15,834 nt of DNA from JAAZBI01 sp964461005 (lineage in GTDB: Bacteria > Bacillota_I > Bacilli_A > RF39 > UBA660): positions 1 through 15,834 of the forward strand of contig CAYWQQ010000012.1 of assembly GCA_964461005.1 (NCBI GenBank). Reading direction: 5' to 3'. A program made the translations under genes and the position numbers. Shown here piece after piece: positions 1 to 6,432 of the stretch. A model generated the notes under the pieces. The model had not been told where the DNA came from and ran no database searches. It saw only the letters and a list, made by a program, of their open reading frames with translations. Every line of letters begins with the position of its first letter. Within the stretch, counting starts at the first letter, position 1.

Positions 1-93
1 AAATTTGGCATGATAGGAGCCATTAAAAGCGGTCATATTCCCGGAGTAACACCAAAAAAGAATATTAATTATCACAATCTGTCTCCTTACTAA
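1..93 (+). CDS. 3' end of an unidentified protein gene (partial)
   Basis: Thirty codons are open from the first base of the window to a TAA at 91-93. The visible residues include GMIGAIKSGHIPGV and end in HNLSPY. Their glycine- and proline-containing composition looks like real protein rather than chance translation of AT-rich DNA, but I do not recognise the family. A remote resemblance to the C-terminal part of beta-ketoacyl synthases was considered and is too weak to use. Its stop codon overlaps by two bases the stop of the convergent minus-strand gene, so the genes meet tail to tail with no room for an intergenic terminator. Being coding is inferred from the open frame and composition only. 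Confidence 0.55.
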   Translation, partial: KFGMIGAIKSGHIPGVTPKKNINYHNLSPY

Positions 94-1040
94 TTAGCAA
101 ATGGATAAGCAGAACGATCCCAATTTCTCCCTCTCATAGCTGAGCTTTCATATTTTTGGGTATCAGTAGCTGGTCCAACTATATGAGAACCAGGAGTAGA
201 ATCATAATGTCTCCATACTCCTCCTGAAAAAACTAAATTCCAATAATGAGTTTTATCGATAACATGAATCAACTGATTAGTTATGCCAGCTTTTGTTAAG
301 GCTTTTTGTAACAAAAGAGCATGAACATAACAATTACCATTGTTATATGTTAATGCATACCAAATTGGATCGTCTCCACCCCAATTTGAATTGTAAGGTA
401 TAGTTGATTTTATAGTTGCTGCCATTCCTAAAGCACTTTTACCAGCTAGATGATTATTATAATAATCATCAAATTTTCTATTTGTATCAGCTTGATCATG
501 TCTAACAGTAATTTTTCTTTTAGCAGTTGAGATATTACCTTTAGCGTCTTTAGAAGTATAAGTTGCGTAATATGTTCCTGCAGCTGAGACATTTACTTTG
601 CTTGTATTAACTGAAAAAGCACAATTACCATCGTTAGCATCTACTGCTTTAACACCATTGTTGTAATTAATATCAGTGTATTTATTAACAGTTAAATCGT
701 TTATTCCTGAAAAAACCGGCCCCCTTGTATCTTGTAAAATTACTAATTTAGCAATTTGAGTAGTTTTATTATTGTTTATATCTACTGCTTCGATTGTAAT
801 ATCTTGAGTTCCAAATTTCTTATAATCTATTGCTGTGATTAAAGTTGTTGTTACTTCTCCAGCTTTATCATAAACACTTTTAATAAAGTTATCTTTAGAT
901 ATTGTTTTATTTTCATAAATAGTTATATTTCTTAATTCTAGAGTTGGTCCATTTGTATCTTGAACAATTACTTTGGATGTATATTTTTTTCCATTATAAG
1001 TAGCTTTTAAATTATATTCACCAATTTTTAAGGGATTAAC
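90..1040 (-). pseudogene. C-terminal part of frameshifted Ig-repeat transglutaminase-like surface protein
   Basis: This frame continues the protein that begins at 1666. It starts just after an in-frame stop at 1041-1043, has no usable start codon there, and runs 316 residues to a TAG at 90-92. It contains two or three Ig-like repeats with the recurring pattern QDTxGP and DxxxNxTT. A C-terminal domain of about 110 residues has the layout of the transglutaminase-like cysteine-protease superfamily: NGNCYVHA supplies the Cys, THYWNLV the His and WRHYDSTPG the Asp (about residues 446, 474 and 489 of the restored 525-residue protein). Family knowledge says such domains cleave or crosslink peptides outside the cell; the substrate here is unknown. 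All catalytic residues survive, so the break is either recent or an assembly error. The ATG at 425 lies inside the domain and is not a credible start. Confidence 0.7.
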
Positions 1041-1666
1041 TTAATAATCTCACTTTGTGAAATTTTATCACTATCTCTTTCAAAGTTTTCAACTACAGTA
1101 GCGATTGAAAATTCACTTCCTAATTCCACATAAACAATTGGTTTTAACCAAGTCGTTTTTAAAATACATTTCTTTGTAGTTTTATTACCATAAATATCTG
1201 CCACTGTAACTTCAACTTCATAATCTTTGAATTCAGTTGTATCTTTTATTTCTGAGGCAGTAACAATCATTTCTGATTTGTCTTCTTTTTTAACAATAAA
1301 ATCATTAGGATCTATTTTATAGCCACTATATTTTAATATGTCTTGAAATTCAACAACAGGTGCTTTTGTGTCAACGATCTTTAATTTTACTTTTTCTTGT
1401 TTACCTTTATATGATAATTTAATTTCAACTTCTGAAACTTTAGAAAAATCTATTTTAGATAAATCTGTAATTATTTTAGCGTCTTTTTTATACATTGAAT
1501 CCACTAGAAAATCATTAACAGAAATCTTATCATTACCTAATTCAATTATAACGTTCTTGTATTTAGCTCGATATTCAATATATAAAAAGAAACTAGCTCC
1601 AGAAAGAACAATTAATATAACTAATCCTAAAACAATTTTTTTCCAATTTTTTAATAGGTTTAACAT
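1028..1666 (-). CDS. N-terminal part of the same surface protein: membrane anchor and Ig-like repeats
   Basis: ATG at 1664-1666 is preceded by the ribosome binding site AGGTGA (1671-1676 on the minus strand). The 212-residue product has a positively charged start, one hydrophobic segment at residues 10-30 (KIVLGLVILIVLSG), then extracellular-looking repeats. A repeat with ELGND, KIVDTKAPVVEF recurs later as ELGSE and, only in the shifted frame, VIVQDTNGPTLEL. Translation ends prematurely with IIKLIP and TAA at 1028-1030. If the frame moves by -1 between 1028 and 1043, the text becomes IIKVNPLKIGEYNLKATYNGK, which aligns well with IDFSKVSEVEIKLSYKGK of the first repeat. One 525-residue gene with a single-base loss is therefore the best reading. 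It is transcribed divergently from the operon starting at 1754. Confidence 0.8.
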   Translation of the reverse strand: MLNLLKNWKKIVLGLVILIVLSGASFFLYIEYRAKYKNVIIELGNDKISVNDFLVDSMYKKDAKIITDLSKIDFSKVSEVEIKLSYKGKQEKVKLKIVDTKAPVVEFQDILKYSGYKIDPNDFIVKKEDKSEMIVTASEIKDTTEFKDYEVEVTVADIYGNKTTKKCILKTTWLKPIVYVELGSEFSIATVVENFERDSDKISQSEIIKLIP

Positions 1667-1682
1667 ATCATCACCTAGTTTT

Positions 1683-1693
1683 ATAATATCATA
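1683..1693 (-). promoter_or_regulatory. Possible promoter -10 for the minus-strand surface protein
   Basis: On the minus strand this stretch reads TATGATATTAT. It can be read as TATGAT, or as an extended -10 TGA plus TATTAT. It lies 17-22 bases upstream of the ATG at 1666, the same short spacing seen for other promoters here. No convincing -35 is visible. AT-rich chance matches are likely, so this is tentative. Confidence 0.3.
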
Positions 1694-1723
1694 TTAAAAA
1701 AAATATAAAAATGCTTTTTTATT

Positions 1724-1732
1724 TGATATAAT
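1724..1732 (+). promoter_or_regulatory. Extended -10 promoter of the nucleotidyltransferase/AlkD/RNHCP operon
   Basis: TGATATAAT is a perfect extended -10 (TGn followed by TATAAT), preceded by a T-tract (1715-1724). No good -35 is visible at the expected distance. It would start transcription about 15 bases before the ATG, just ahead of the AGGTGA ribosome binding site. The 17 bases at 1714-1730 recur exactly at 11720-11736 in front of another gene. Confidence 0.6.
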
Positions 1733-1753
1733 ACTATTAACAAAGTAGGTGAA

Positions 1754-2575
1754 ATGATGGATTTTGAAAAAGGATCTCAATTAAAAGGATATATACAAAG
1801 AGAGGTTAAAAATCAACAAATACATTCAAATTATGGCTATACTTACTATTTTTGTAGACATTTTTTAGAACAATTATTTAATAATTCACAAAAATTTGTG
1901 CTTAAGGGTAGCTTTTCTCAATTTACAAATTTAGGCAGAATAAATCGACCTTTAACTGATATTGATATGGCAGTACTAAATGATATGGAAGCGGCTAATA
2001 ATATGATAATAGGTTTAACTACACAAACAGAAAAAATTAAATATACAATTAAACAACAATTTATAACGACAAACGCTACTATCAATTATCGATTATTATG
2101 TGAATTAGATAATATTCAACATTTAATTACAGTTGATTTGAGAAAAGAAAATAATTTGGATATAGTTACTAAACCTTTACCTAAATTATTTTCTAAAGAC
2201 CAAAATTTTTCTGTCGATTCTATTTCTTTAGAAGAACATTTAGCTAACAAAATATATATAGCTTTATTAAATTTACAATTGAATTTAAAATTAGGAAAAC
2301 AATTTAGAAGAATTAAAGATTTTTACGATATTCATACTATTTTATCTTTTGGTAATTTTGATGAAAAAAGAGTTTCAGAATTATTGAATATGAGAATTAA
2401 AAGCGATGATTTTCTTAATTCATATTCTTTATATGGTAATCTTTTTAATAGTAATTTTATAATTGATCAGCAAAAAGCTTGGGATGAAGATGCTAAAAAA
2501 TATAATTTTCAAGATAATGTTTCTTTTCAAACGACAGTTGATGAAACTAATGATTTAATCTCTAAAATTAAGTAG
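1754..2575 (+). CDS. AbiEii/AbiGii-like nucleotidyltransferase
   Basis: The 273-residue product shows the features of the AbiEii toxin-type nucleotidyltransferase family: LKGSFSQF (residues 50-57), TDIDMAV with Asp69 and Asp71 as the metal-binding pair, Asp127 in ITVDLRK as a likely third carboxylate, and the C-terminal signature EEHLANK followed by RRIKDFYDIH (184-193). Known AbiEii proteins are the toxin half of AbiE toxin-antitoxin systems and transfer nucleotides; some family members modify tRNA 3' ends. No antitoxin (AbiEi) gene precedes it, since the upstream gene is divergent and unrelated. It may therefore be an orphan, or a housekeeping relative. Start: ATG at 1754 or 1757; the second sits at better distance from AGGTGA (1747-1752). 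Its stop overlaps the ribosome binding site of the next gene, eight bases upstream of its ATG. Confidence 0.75.
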   Translation: MMDFEKGSQLKGYIQREVKNQQIHSNYGYTYYFCRHFLEQLFNNSQKFVLKGSFSQFTNLGRINRPLTDIDMAVLNDMEAANNMIIGLTTQTEKIKYTIKQQFITTNATINYRLLCELDNIQHLITVDLRKENNLDIVTKPLPKLFSKDQNFSVDSISLEEHLANKIYIALLNLQLNLKLGKQFRRIKDFYDIHTILSFGNFDEKRVSELLNMRIKSDDFLNSYSLYGNLFNSNFIIDQQKAWDEDAKKYNFQDNVSFQTTVDETNDLISKIK

Positions 2576-2583
2576 GTGAAATA

Positions 2584-3291
2584 ATGGAACTAAACAAAGA
2601 AAAATGGTTGGTAAAAGATAAAAAAGAATTTCTTAACTATATTGAATCATTTCAAAATAAAGATAAACAAGAATGGGCAAAAAGAATTGTAAACACTAAT
2701 TTATCTATGTTAGCTTTAACAACTAATCAATTAAAGGAAATGACCAAGGAAATATTAAAAGGTAATTACTTATCATTTTTAGATTTAGAAATTGATAATT
2801 ATTATGAAACAATTGCTATTCAAGGTTCAATTATTTGTAAAATAAAAGATTTTAACACCATGAAAAAGAATTTGGATAAATATGTTTTAAAAATTGATAA
2901 TTGGGCACATTGTGATTTGTTGAGTGTAAACATTAAAAATCAAGAAGCAGATTATTGGCAATTAATTAACGAATATATTAAATCTGACTTACCTTTTGTT
3001 AGGAGAGTAGGATTAAGAATTTTGTTTAATTTTATTAATTATGATGAATATACAGAAAAAATATTTTCTATTTTAAATAAATTTTACTTAGAAAAAGAAT
3101 ATTATGTAAATATGATTGTTTCTTGGTTATTTTGTGAAATGTTTATTAAAAGAAGAAAAGAAACTTTAAGCTTTCTTAAATCTCACCAATTGAATAAATT
3201 CACTATAAATAAGGGTATTAGCAAATGTCGAGACAGTTTTAGAGTTTCTCAAGAAGATAAAGATATGTTAATAACATATAGAGTTAGGTGA
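2584..3291 (+). CDS. AlkD-type DNA alkylation repair glycosylase
   Basis: This 235-residue all-helical protein matches the HEAT-repeat DNA alkylation repair family (AlkC/AlkD). The diagnostic segment NWAHCD gives Trp107 and Asp111, and VSWLFCE gives Trp181. These correspond in order and spacing to Trp109, Asp113 and Trp187 that line the lesion pocket of Bacillus cereus AlkD. FVRRVGLR (138-145) supplies the basic residues of the same region, and the end, KCRDSFRVSQEDK, is also family-typical. The family removes bulky or positively charged alkylated purines from DNA without flipping the base. The gene is translated from an AGGTGA that overlaps the preceding stop codon. It ends in TGA, the only TGA stop in the window, immediately followed by the next gene in the same frame. 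Confidence 0.85.
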   Translation: MELNKEKWLVKDKKEFLNYIESFQNKDKQEWAKRIVNTNLSMLALTTNQLKEMTKEILKGNYLSFLDLEIDNYYETIAIQGSIICKIKDFNTMKKNLDKYVLKIDNWAHCDLLSVNIKNQEADYWQLINEYIKSDLPFVRRVGLRILFNFINYDEYTEKIFSILNKFYLEKEYYVNMIVSWLFCEMFIKRRKETLSFLKSHQLNKFTINKGISKCRDSFRVSQEDKDMLITYRVR

Positions 3292-3294
3292 TTG

Positions 3295-3609
3295 ATGAAA
3301 AAATTTACAATGATTGATGAAAGTTTTAAATGTTTAGTTTGCCAACAAGATGTTAAACCTTTGGGGTATACAGCTAGAGATCATTGCCCTCATTGTTTAT
3401 ATTCATTACATGTTGATATTAATCCGGGTGATCGTAAAGAAAAATGCCATGGTTTATTAGAACCAATTAATATAGAAAAATTTAAAAAGACATATAAAAT
3501 TGTTTATCGTTGTCAAAAATGTCATCAAATTAAGAAAAACGTTATGGCTGAAGACGATGATTTTGAAACAATTTTAAAAATAATAAAGAAAAGTATTGAT
3601 AAACTATAG
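3295..3609 (+). CDS. RNHCP domain zinc-binding protein
   Basis: The 104-residue product contains FKCLVCQ (Cys13, Cys16), RDHCPHCLYSLHVDINPGDR (Arg28 onward, Cys31, Cys34), CHGLLEPI (Cys51) and YRCQKCH (Cys73, Cys76). This is the RNHCP domain, named for an Arg-Asn-His-Cys-Pro motif, here RDHCP. Four cysteine pairs or singles suggest a zinc ribbon. The family's function is not established. I choose ATG at 3295 over the in-frame TTG at 3292 because the AGGTG at 3286-3290 would be too close to the TTG. It follows the AlkD stop by only three bases and closes the three-gene operon. No clear terminator follows it; the next gene has its own promoter. Confidence 0.85.
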   Translation: MKKFTMIDESFKCLVCQQDVKPLGYTARDHCPHCLYSLHVDINPGDRKEKCHGLLEPINIEKFKKTYKIVYRCQKCHQIKKNVMAEDDDFETILKIIKKSIDKL

Positions 3610-3626
3610 TATAAATATGCTATAAT
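3596..3626 (+). promoter_or_regulatory. Promoter of the 38-residue basic protein
   Basis: TGCTATAAT at 3618-3626 is a perfect extended -10. TTGATA at 3596-3601 is a five-of-six -35 at a long 19-base spacing and lies inside the end of the RNHCP gene. Transcription would begin near 3633, about 20 bases before the ATG. Confidence 0.6.
3605..3624 (+). repeat. Near-perfect 20-base palindrome over the small-protein promoter
   Basis: Two 9-base arms, TATAGTATA and TATGCTATA, separated by AA, match at eight of nine positions. The right arm covers the TGC and the start of the -10 hexamer of the promoter at 3618-3626, where a repressor could bind. No T-run follows, so it is not an intrinsic terminator. 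In such AT-rich DNA a chance palindrome is possible. Confidence 0.35.
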
Positions 3627-3652
3627 TATAATACAAATATGGAGGTGAACAA

Positions 3653-3769
3653 ATGAGAACAATTAAAGCAAATTTACCCGAAGGTGTTAAAAAAAGATTT
3701 GAAAAAAGAATTGGTAAAAAAGTTAGAGTTGTAGCGCTTCCTAAAAAGCATAAAAGTAAAACGAAATAA
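3653..3769 (+). CDS. Small, highly basic 38-residue protein, unknown function
   Basis: An excellent ribosome binding site, GGAGGTG (3641-3647), precedes ATG at 3653. The product begins MRTIKANLPEGVKKRF and ends KKHKSKTK. It has 11 Lys and 4 Arg against 2 Glu, no cysteine, and no hydrophobic segment. This charge suggests a nucleic-acid or ribosome-binding peptide, but I do not recognise a family and the role is inferred only. It stands alone as one transcription unit: strong promoter in front, intrinsic terminator right after the stop. That arrangement suggests abundant, independent expression. Codon use matches its neighbours. Confidence 0.75.
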   Translation: MRTIKANLPEGVKKRFEKRIGKKVRVVALPKKHKSKTK

Positions 3770-3795
3770 AATAATGGAAATCCATTATTTTTTTT
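3770..3795 (+). terminator. Intrinsic terminator after the small basic protein
   Basis: An 8-base stem, AATAATGG with CCATTATT, closes a 4-base loop (AAAT) and runs into eight Ts (3788-3795). It begins directly after the TAA of the 38-residue gene. Its T-run merges with the extended -10 of ldh. Confidence 0.8.
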
Positions 3796-3803
3796 GTTAT
3801 AAT
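3795..3803 (+). promoter_or_regulatory. Extended -10 promoter of ldh
   Basis: TGTTATAAT is a perfect extended -10 that starts inside the T-run of the preceding terminator. TGGAAA at 3775-3780 lies 17 bases upstream as a weak -35 within the hairpin. The 13 bases TATAATTATAATA (3798-3810) are identical to 3621-3633 in the previous promoter. Confidence 0.65.
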
Positions 3804-3828
3804 TATAATAATAAAGGGAGTGGCTAAG

Positions 3829-4743
3829 ATGAACAATAAAGTTGTCATAGTAGGTTGTGGTAATGTAGGCATGAGTTATGCTTATACTTTAATCAATCAA
3901 AGAACAAAAGTGACTGATTTAATTTTAATCGATATTAATCGAGATAAAACATATGGAGAAGCGATGGATTTAAATCATGGTCTTGCCTTCGCACCATCAA
4001 AAATAAAAATTAGAGTTGGAGATTATAATGACTGTTCAGATGCTCAAATTGTTTGTATCTGTGCCGGAGTAAATCAAGCACCTGGAGAATCTCGCTTAGA
4101 TTTAGTACAAAAGAATTATGATGTTTTTAAAGGAATTGTTCAATCAGTAGTTAACTCTGGTTTTAAAGGCTTATTTTTAATAGCAACTAATCCTGTAGAT
4201 ATTATGACTTATTTTACTTTCAAACTTTCTGGTTTTCCTAGTTCAAAAGTAATTGGCACAGGAACAACTTTAGATACAGCTCGTTTACGTTTCTTAATTA
4301 GTGAAAGATTAAAAATAAATTCTAAAAATATTCACGGCTATATTTTAGGAGAACATGGAGATAGTGAATTTCCAAGTTGGTCTAATTCATCAGTAGGTGC
4401 TGTAGAAATACCTCGTTTCTTATCAAGAGGAGAATTAGATATTATGACTGATAAAGTAAGAAGTGCTGCCCAAGAAATTATAAAAGCTAAAGGTGCAACT
4501 TATTATGGTATTGGTATGGTTTTAGCACGTTTAACTAATGCTATTTTAGATGATGAAAATTCTATTTTTACAGTTTCATCTTATAATCAAAATAGTGATA
4601 TATATATCGGCTATCCAACTATCATCGGTAAAAATGGTGTTATGGGTTATGTACCGTTAACATTAAACGATGAGGAAAAGAAAGCTTTTGATAATTCGAC
4701 TAGGATTATCAAAGAAACTATTTTCAAAGTTAATCAAGAATAA
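3829..4743 (+). CDS. ldh: L-lactate dehydrogenase
   Basis: The enzyme reduces pyruvate to L-lactate with NADH, regenerating NAD+ for glycolysis. The 304-residue product has the NAD-binding loop GCGNVG (residues 9-14), AGVNQAPGESRLDL with Gln83, the residue that selects pyruvate over oxaloacetate (malate dehydrogenase has Arg), Arg89 on the mobile loop, Asp149, Arg152, and catalytic His176 in GEHGDSE. Arg154 and His169 occupy the positions equivalent to Arg173 and His188, which bind the activator fructose 1,6-bisphosphate in bacterial enzymes, so allosteric activation is plausible. I choose ATG at 3829: the GTG at 3820 overlaps the GGGAG ribosome binding site. The next gene starts 12 bases after the stop, so both are likely co-transcribed. 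Confidence 0.92.
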   Translation: MNNKVVIVGCGNVGMSYAYTLINQRTKVTDLILIDINRDKTYGEAMDLNHGLAFAPSKIKIRVGDYNDCSDAQIVCICAGVNQAPGESRLDLVQKNYDVFKGIVQSVVNSGFKGLFLIATNPVDIMTYFTFKLSGFPSSKVIGTGTTLDTARLRFLISERLKINSKNIHGYILGEHGDSEFPSWSNSSVGAVEIPRFLSRGELDIMTDKVRSAAQEIIKAKGATYYGIGMVLARLTNAILDDENSIFTVSSYNQNSDIYIGYPTIIGKNGVMGYVPLTLNDEEKKAFDNSTRIIKETIFKVNQE

Positions 4744-4755
4744 AAGAGGGATAAA

Positions 4756-6405
4756 ATGAGCAATATTAAAGTTACATATTTAAATCAAGAATATGAAGTT
4801 GTTTTCGGAACGACTTTATTTGAGTTTGGTCAAAAATTCATTAATGATTATAAATTTCCTATTATAATTGGTAAAATAAATTATAAAGTTGTCGAATTAA
4901 ATACTAAGATTCAAAAAGATTGTCAAATTGAACTATTTGATATGTCTTCTATTATCGGTAATCGTGTTTATGAAAGAGGATTAATCTTTTTATATATTAA
5001 AGCAGTAAAAAATATTTTAAATAAAGATGTCGTTATTGAACATTCTATAGATAGAGGTATTTATACAGAAATAGTTGATTATAAAGAAGAAATTAATGAT
5101 CAAATTATTAATACTATTAATAAAGAAATGGAAAATTTAATTTCTCAAAAAATACCCTTTGAAAAATTAAGTTTATTAAGGACAGATGCTATTGATTATT
5201 TTGAAAAAAATCAAGAAAAAAGTAAAGCAGATTTATTAAGATATATCAGTAATACTTATGTTAATTTTTATCGTTTAGCAGGTATGTATGATTATTTTTA
5301 TGGTGAAATGCCTATTGATACCTCAGTTTTGAAATGGTTTGATTTAACTAAAACCAATAGTAACGGCATAGTTTTAAGTTTTCCAAATGTCTATGTTGAT
5401 TGTCAAATTAAAGATTATGTTCATCACAAAATGTTATTTGATGAATTTATAAATTATCATCATTGGATTGAAAAAATTAATTTAAGTAATGTTTCAGATT
5501 TAAATCGAGAAACATCAAGAGATGGTTCTAAAGAATTAATATATATGTGTGAAAATGATCAAAATTCAAGATTAATGGATATTGCTAAATCAATTAAGAG
5601 TAATAACAAAAGGTTAATCTTAATTGCAGGTCCATCTTCATCGGGTAAAACAACAACTTCGAAAAAGTTAGTTATGTATTTAAAAAGTTTGGGATTAAAT
5701 CCAAGAGAATTATCAGTTGATGATTATTTCTTAGATAGAGAAAGCACACCTAAGAAGAGTAATGGTGCTTATGATTTTGAATCGGTAGCAGCTGTAAATG
5801 TTGATTTATTTAAAAAACAAATGCAAGATTTGTTATCAAATAATGAAGTGGAATTACCAATATATAATTTTATTTCTGGAAAAAGTGAAAAGAGTGGAAA
5901 AAAGATTGTATTAGCTACTAATGATATATTAATTATTGAAGGATTACATGCTTTAAATCCTCAATTAATGCCTGTTGTTGAAAAAGGACAAGTATTTAAA
6001 ATATATTTGTCACCATTAACTAGTCTTAATTTAGATAACCATAATCGTGTATCGACAACCGATAATCGTATTTTAAGAAGAATGATTAGAGATAATAAAC
6101 ATCGTGGTTATAATGCGGAAAAAACTTTAGCTAATTGGCAAAACGTTAGAGAGGGAGAAGAAAGATATGTTTTCCCTTATCAAGATGAGGCTGATGTTGT
6201 TTTTAATACTTCTTTAATTTATGAATTAGGTGTATTAAGAGTGTTTGCCGAACCTTTATTGTTTTCGATTAGTGAAGATAGTGCATATTATTCAGAGGCT
6301 TTAAGATTAATTAATTTATTGAGAACAGCCTTACCAATTAGTGGAGAAAATGTGCCTGCTGATTCTATCATTAGAGAATTTATTGGTAATAATTATTTTA
6401 AATAA
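4756..6405 (+). CDS. Uridine kinase-like nucleoside kinase with N-terminal TGS/ThrRS-like domain
   Basis: The 549-residue product has an N-terminal TGS-like ubiquitin fold (about 1-60), a middle part resembling the second additional domain of threonyl-tRNA synthetase (about 65-210, with DRGIYTEIV), and a C-terminal P-loop kinase. The Walker A motif is AGPSSSGKTT (291-300). It is followed by LSVDDYF, PIYNF, and IIEGLHALNP, all typical of the phosphoribulokinase/uridine kinase family. This three-part layout is known in Firmicutes and Thermotoga proteins usually labelled uridine or nucleoside kinase; the true substrate is not settled by sequence. The AAGAGGG ribosome binding site lies just after the ldh stop. 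The gene lies between ldh and gapA, which would link a nucleoside or sugar kinase to glycolysis, as inference only. Confidence 0.85.
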   Translation: MSNIKVTYLNQEYEVVFGTTLFEFGQKFINDYKFPIIIGKINYKVVELNTKIQKDCQIELFDMSSIIGNRVYERGLIFLYIKAVKNILNKDVVIEHSIDRGIYTEIVDYKEEINDQIINTINKEMENLISQKIPFEKLSLLRTDAIDYFEKNQEKSKADLLRYISNTYVNFYRLAGMYDYFYGEMPIDTSVLKWFDLTKTNSNGIVLSFPNVYVDCQIKDYVHHKMLFDEFINYHHWIEKINLSNVSDLNRETSRDGSKELIYMCENDQNSRLMDIAKSIKSNNKRLILIAGPSSSGKTTTSKKLVMYLKSLGLNPRELSVDDYFLDRESTPKKSNGAYDFESVAAVNVDLFKKQMQDLLSNNEVELPIYNFISGKSEKSGKKIVLATNDILIIEGLHALNPQLMPVVEKGQVFKIYLSPLTSLNLDNHNRVSTTDNRILRRMIRDNKHRGYNAEKTLANWQNVREGEERYVFPYQDEADVVFNTSLIYELGVLRVFAEPLLFSISEDSAYYSEALRLINLLRTALPISGENVPADSIIREFIGNNYFK

Positions 6406-6407
6406 TG

Positions 6408-6413
6408 TATAAT
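6408..6413 (+). promoter_or_regulatory. Possible weak promoter before gapA
   Basis: TATAAT sits right after the stop of the kinase gene, with TTGGTA at 6383-6388 at a 19-base spacing. Transcription would start almost at the ribosome binding site (AGAGGAG, about 6418-6424), which leaves a very short leader. Read-through from the ldh promoter is equally possible. Confidence 0.3.
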
Positions 6414-6432
6414 AGAAAGAGGAGATGATATT

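Noticed and set aside
1..93. Fragment as the end of a beta-ketoacyl synthase
   Set aside because: A few residues resemble that C-terminal region, but spacing and ending differ; too short to assign.
1025..1043. Programmed -1 frameshift site in the surface protein gene
   Set aside because: No canonical X XXY YYZ slippery heptamer is in frame; only a weak Pro CCU-to-CCC slip next to the stop is possible. A one-base deletion or assembly error is simpler.
1368..1697. Open frame of 109 codons on the + strand
   Set aside because: It is antisense to the well-supported surface protein gene and has no recognisable domain or ribosome binding site.
2584..3609. AlkD and RNHCP as a single protein with TGA read as Trp
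   Set aside because: Trp is coded by TGG at conserved sites such as NWAHCD, and no conserved gene here contains internal TGA, so the standard code applies. Both halves also have complete family ends and starts.
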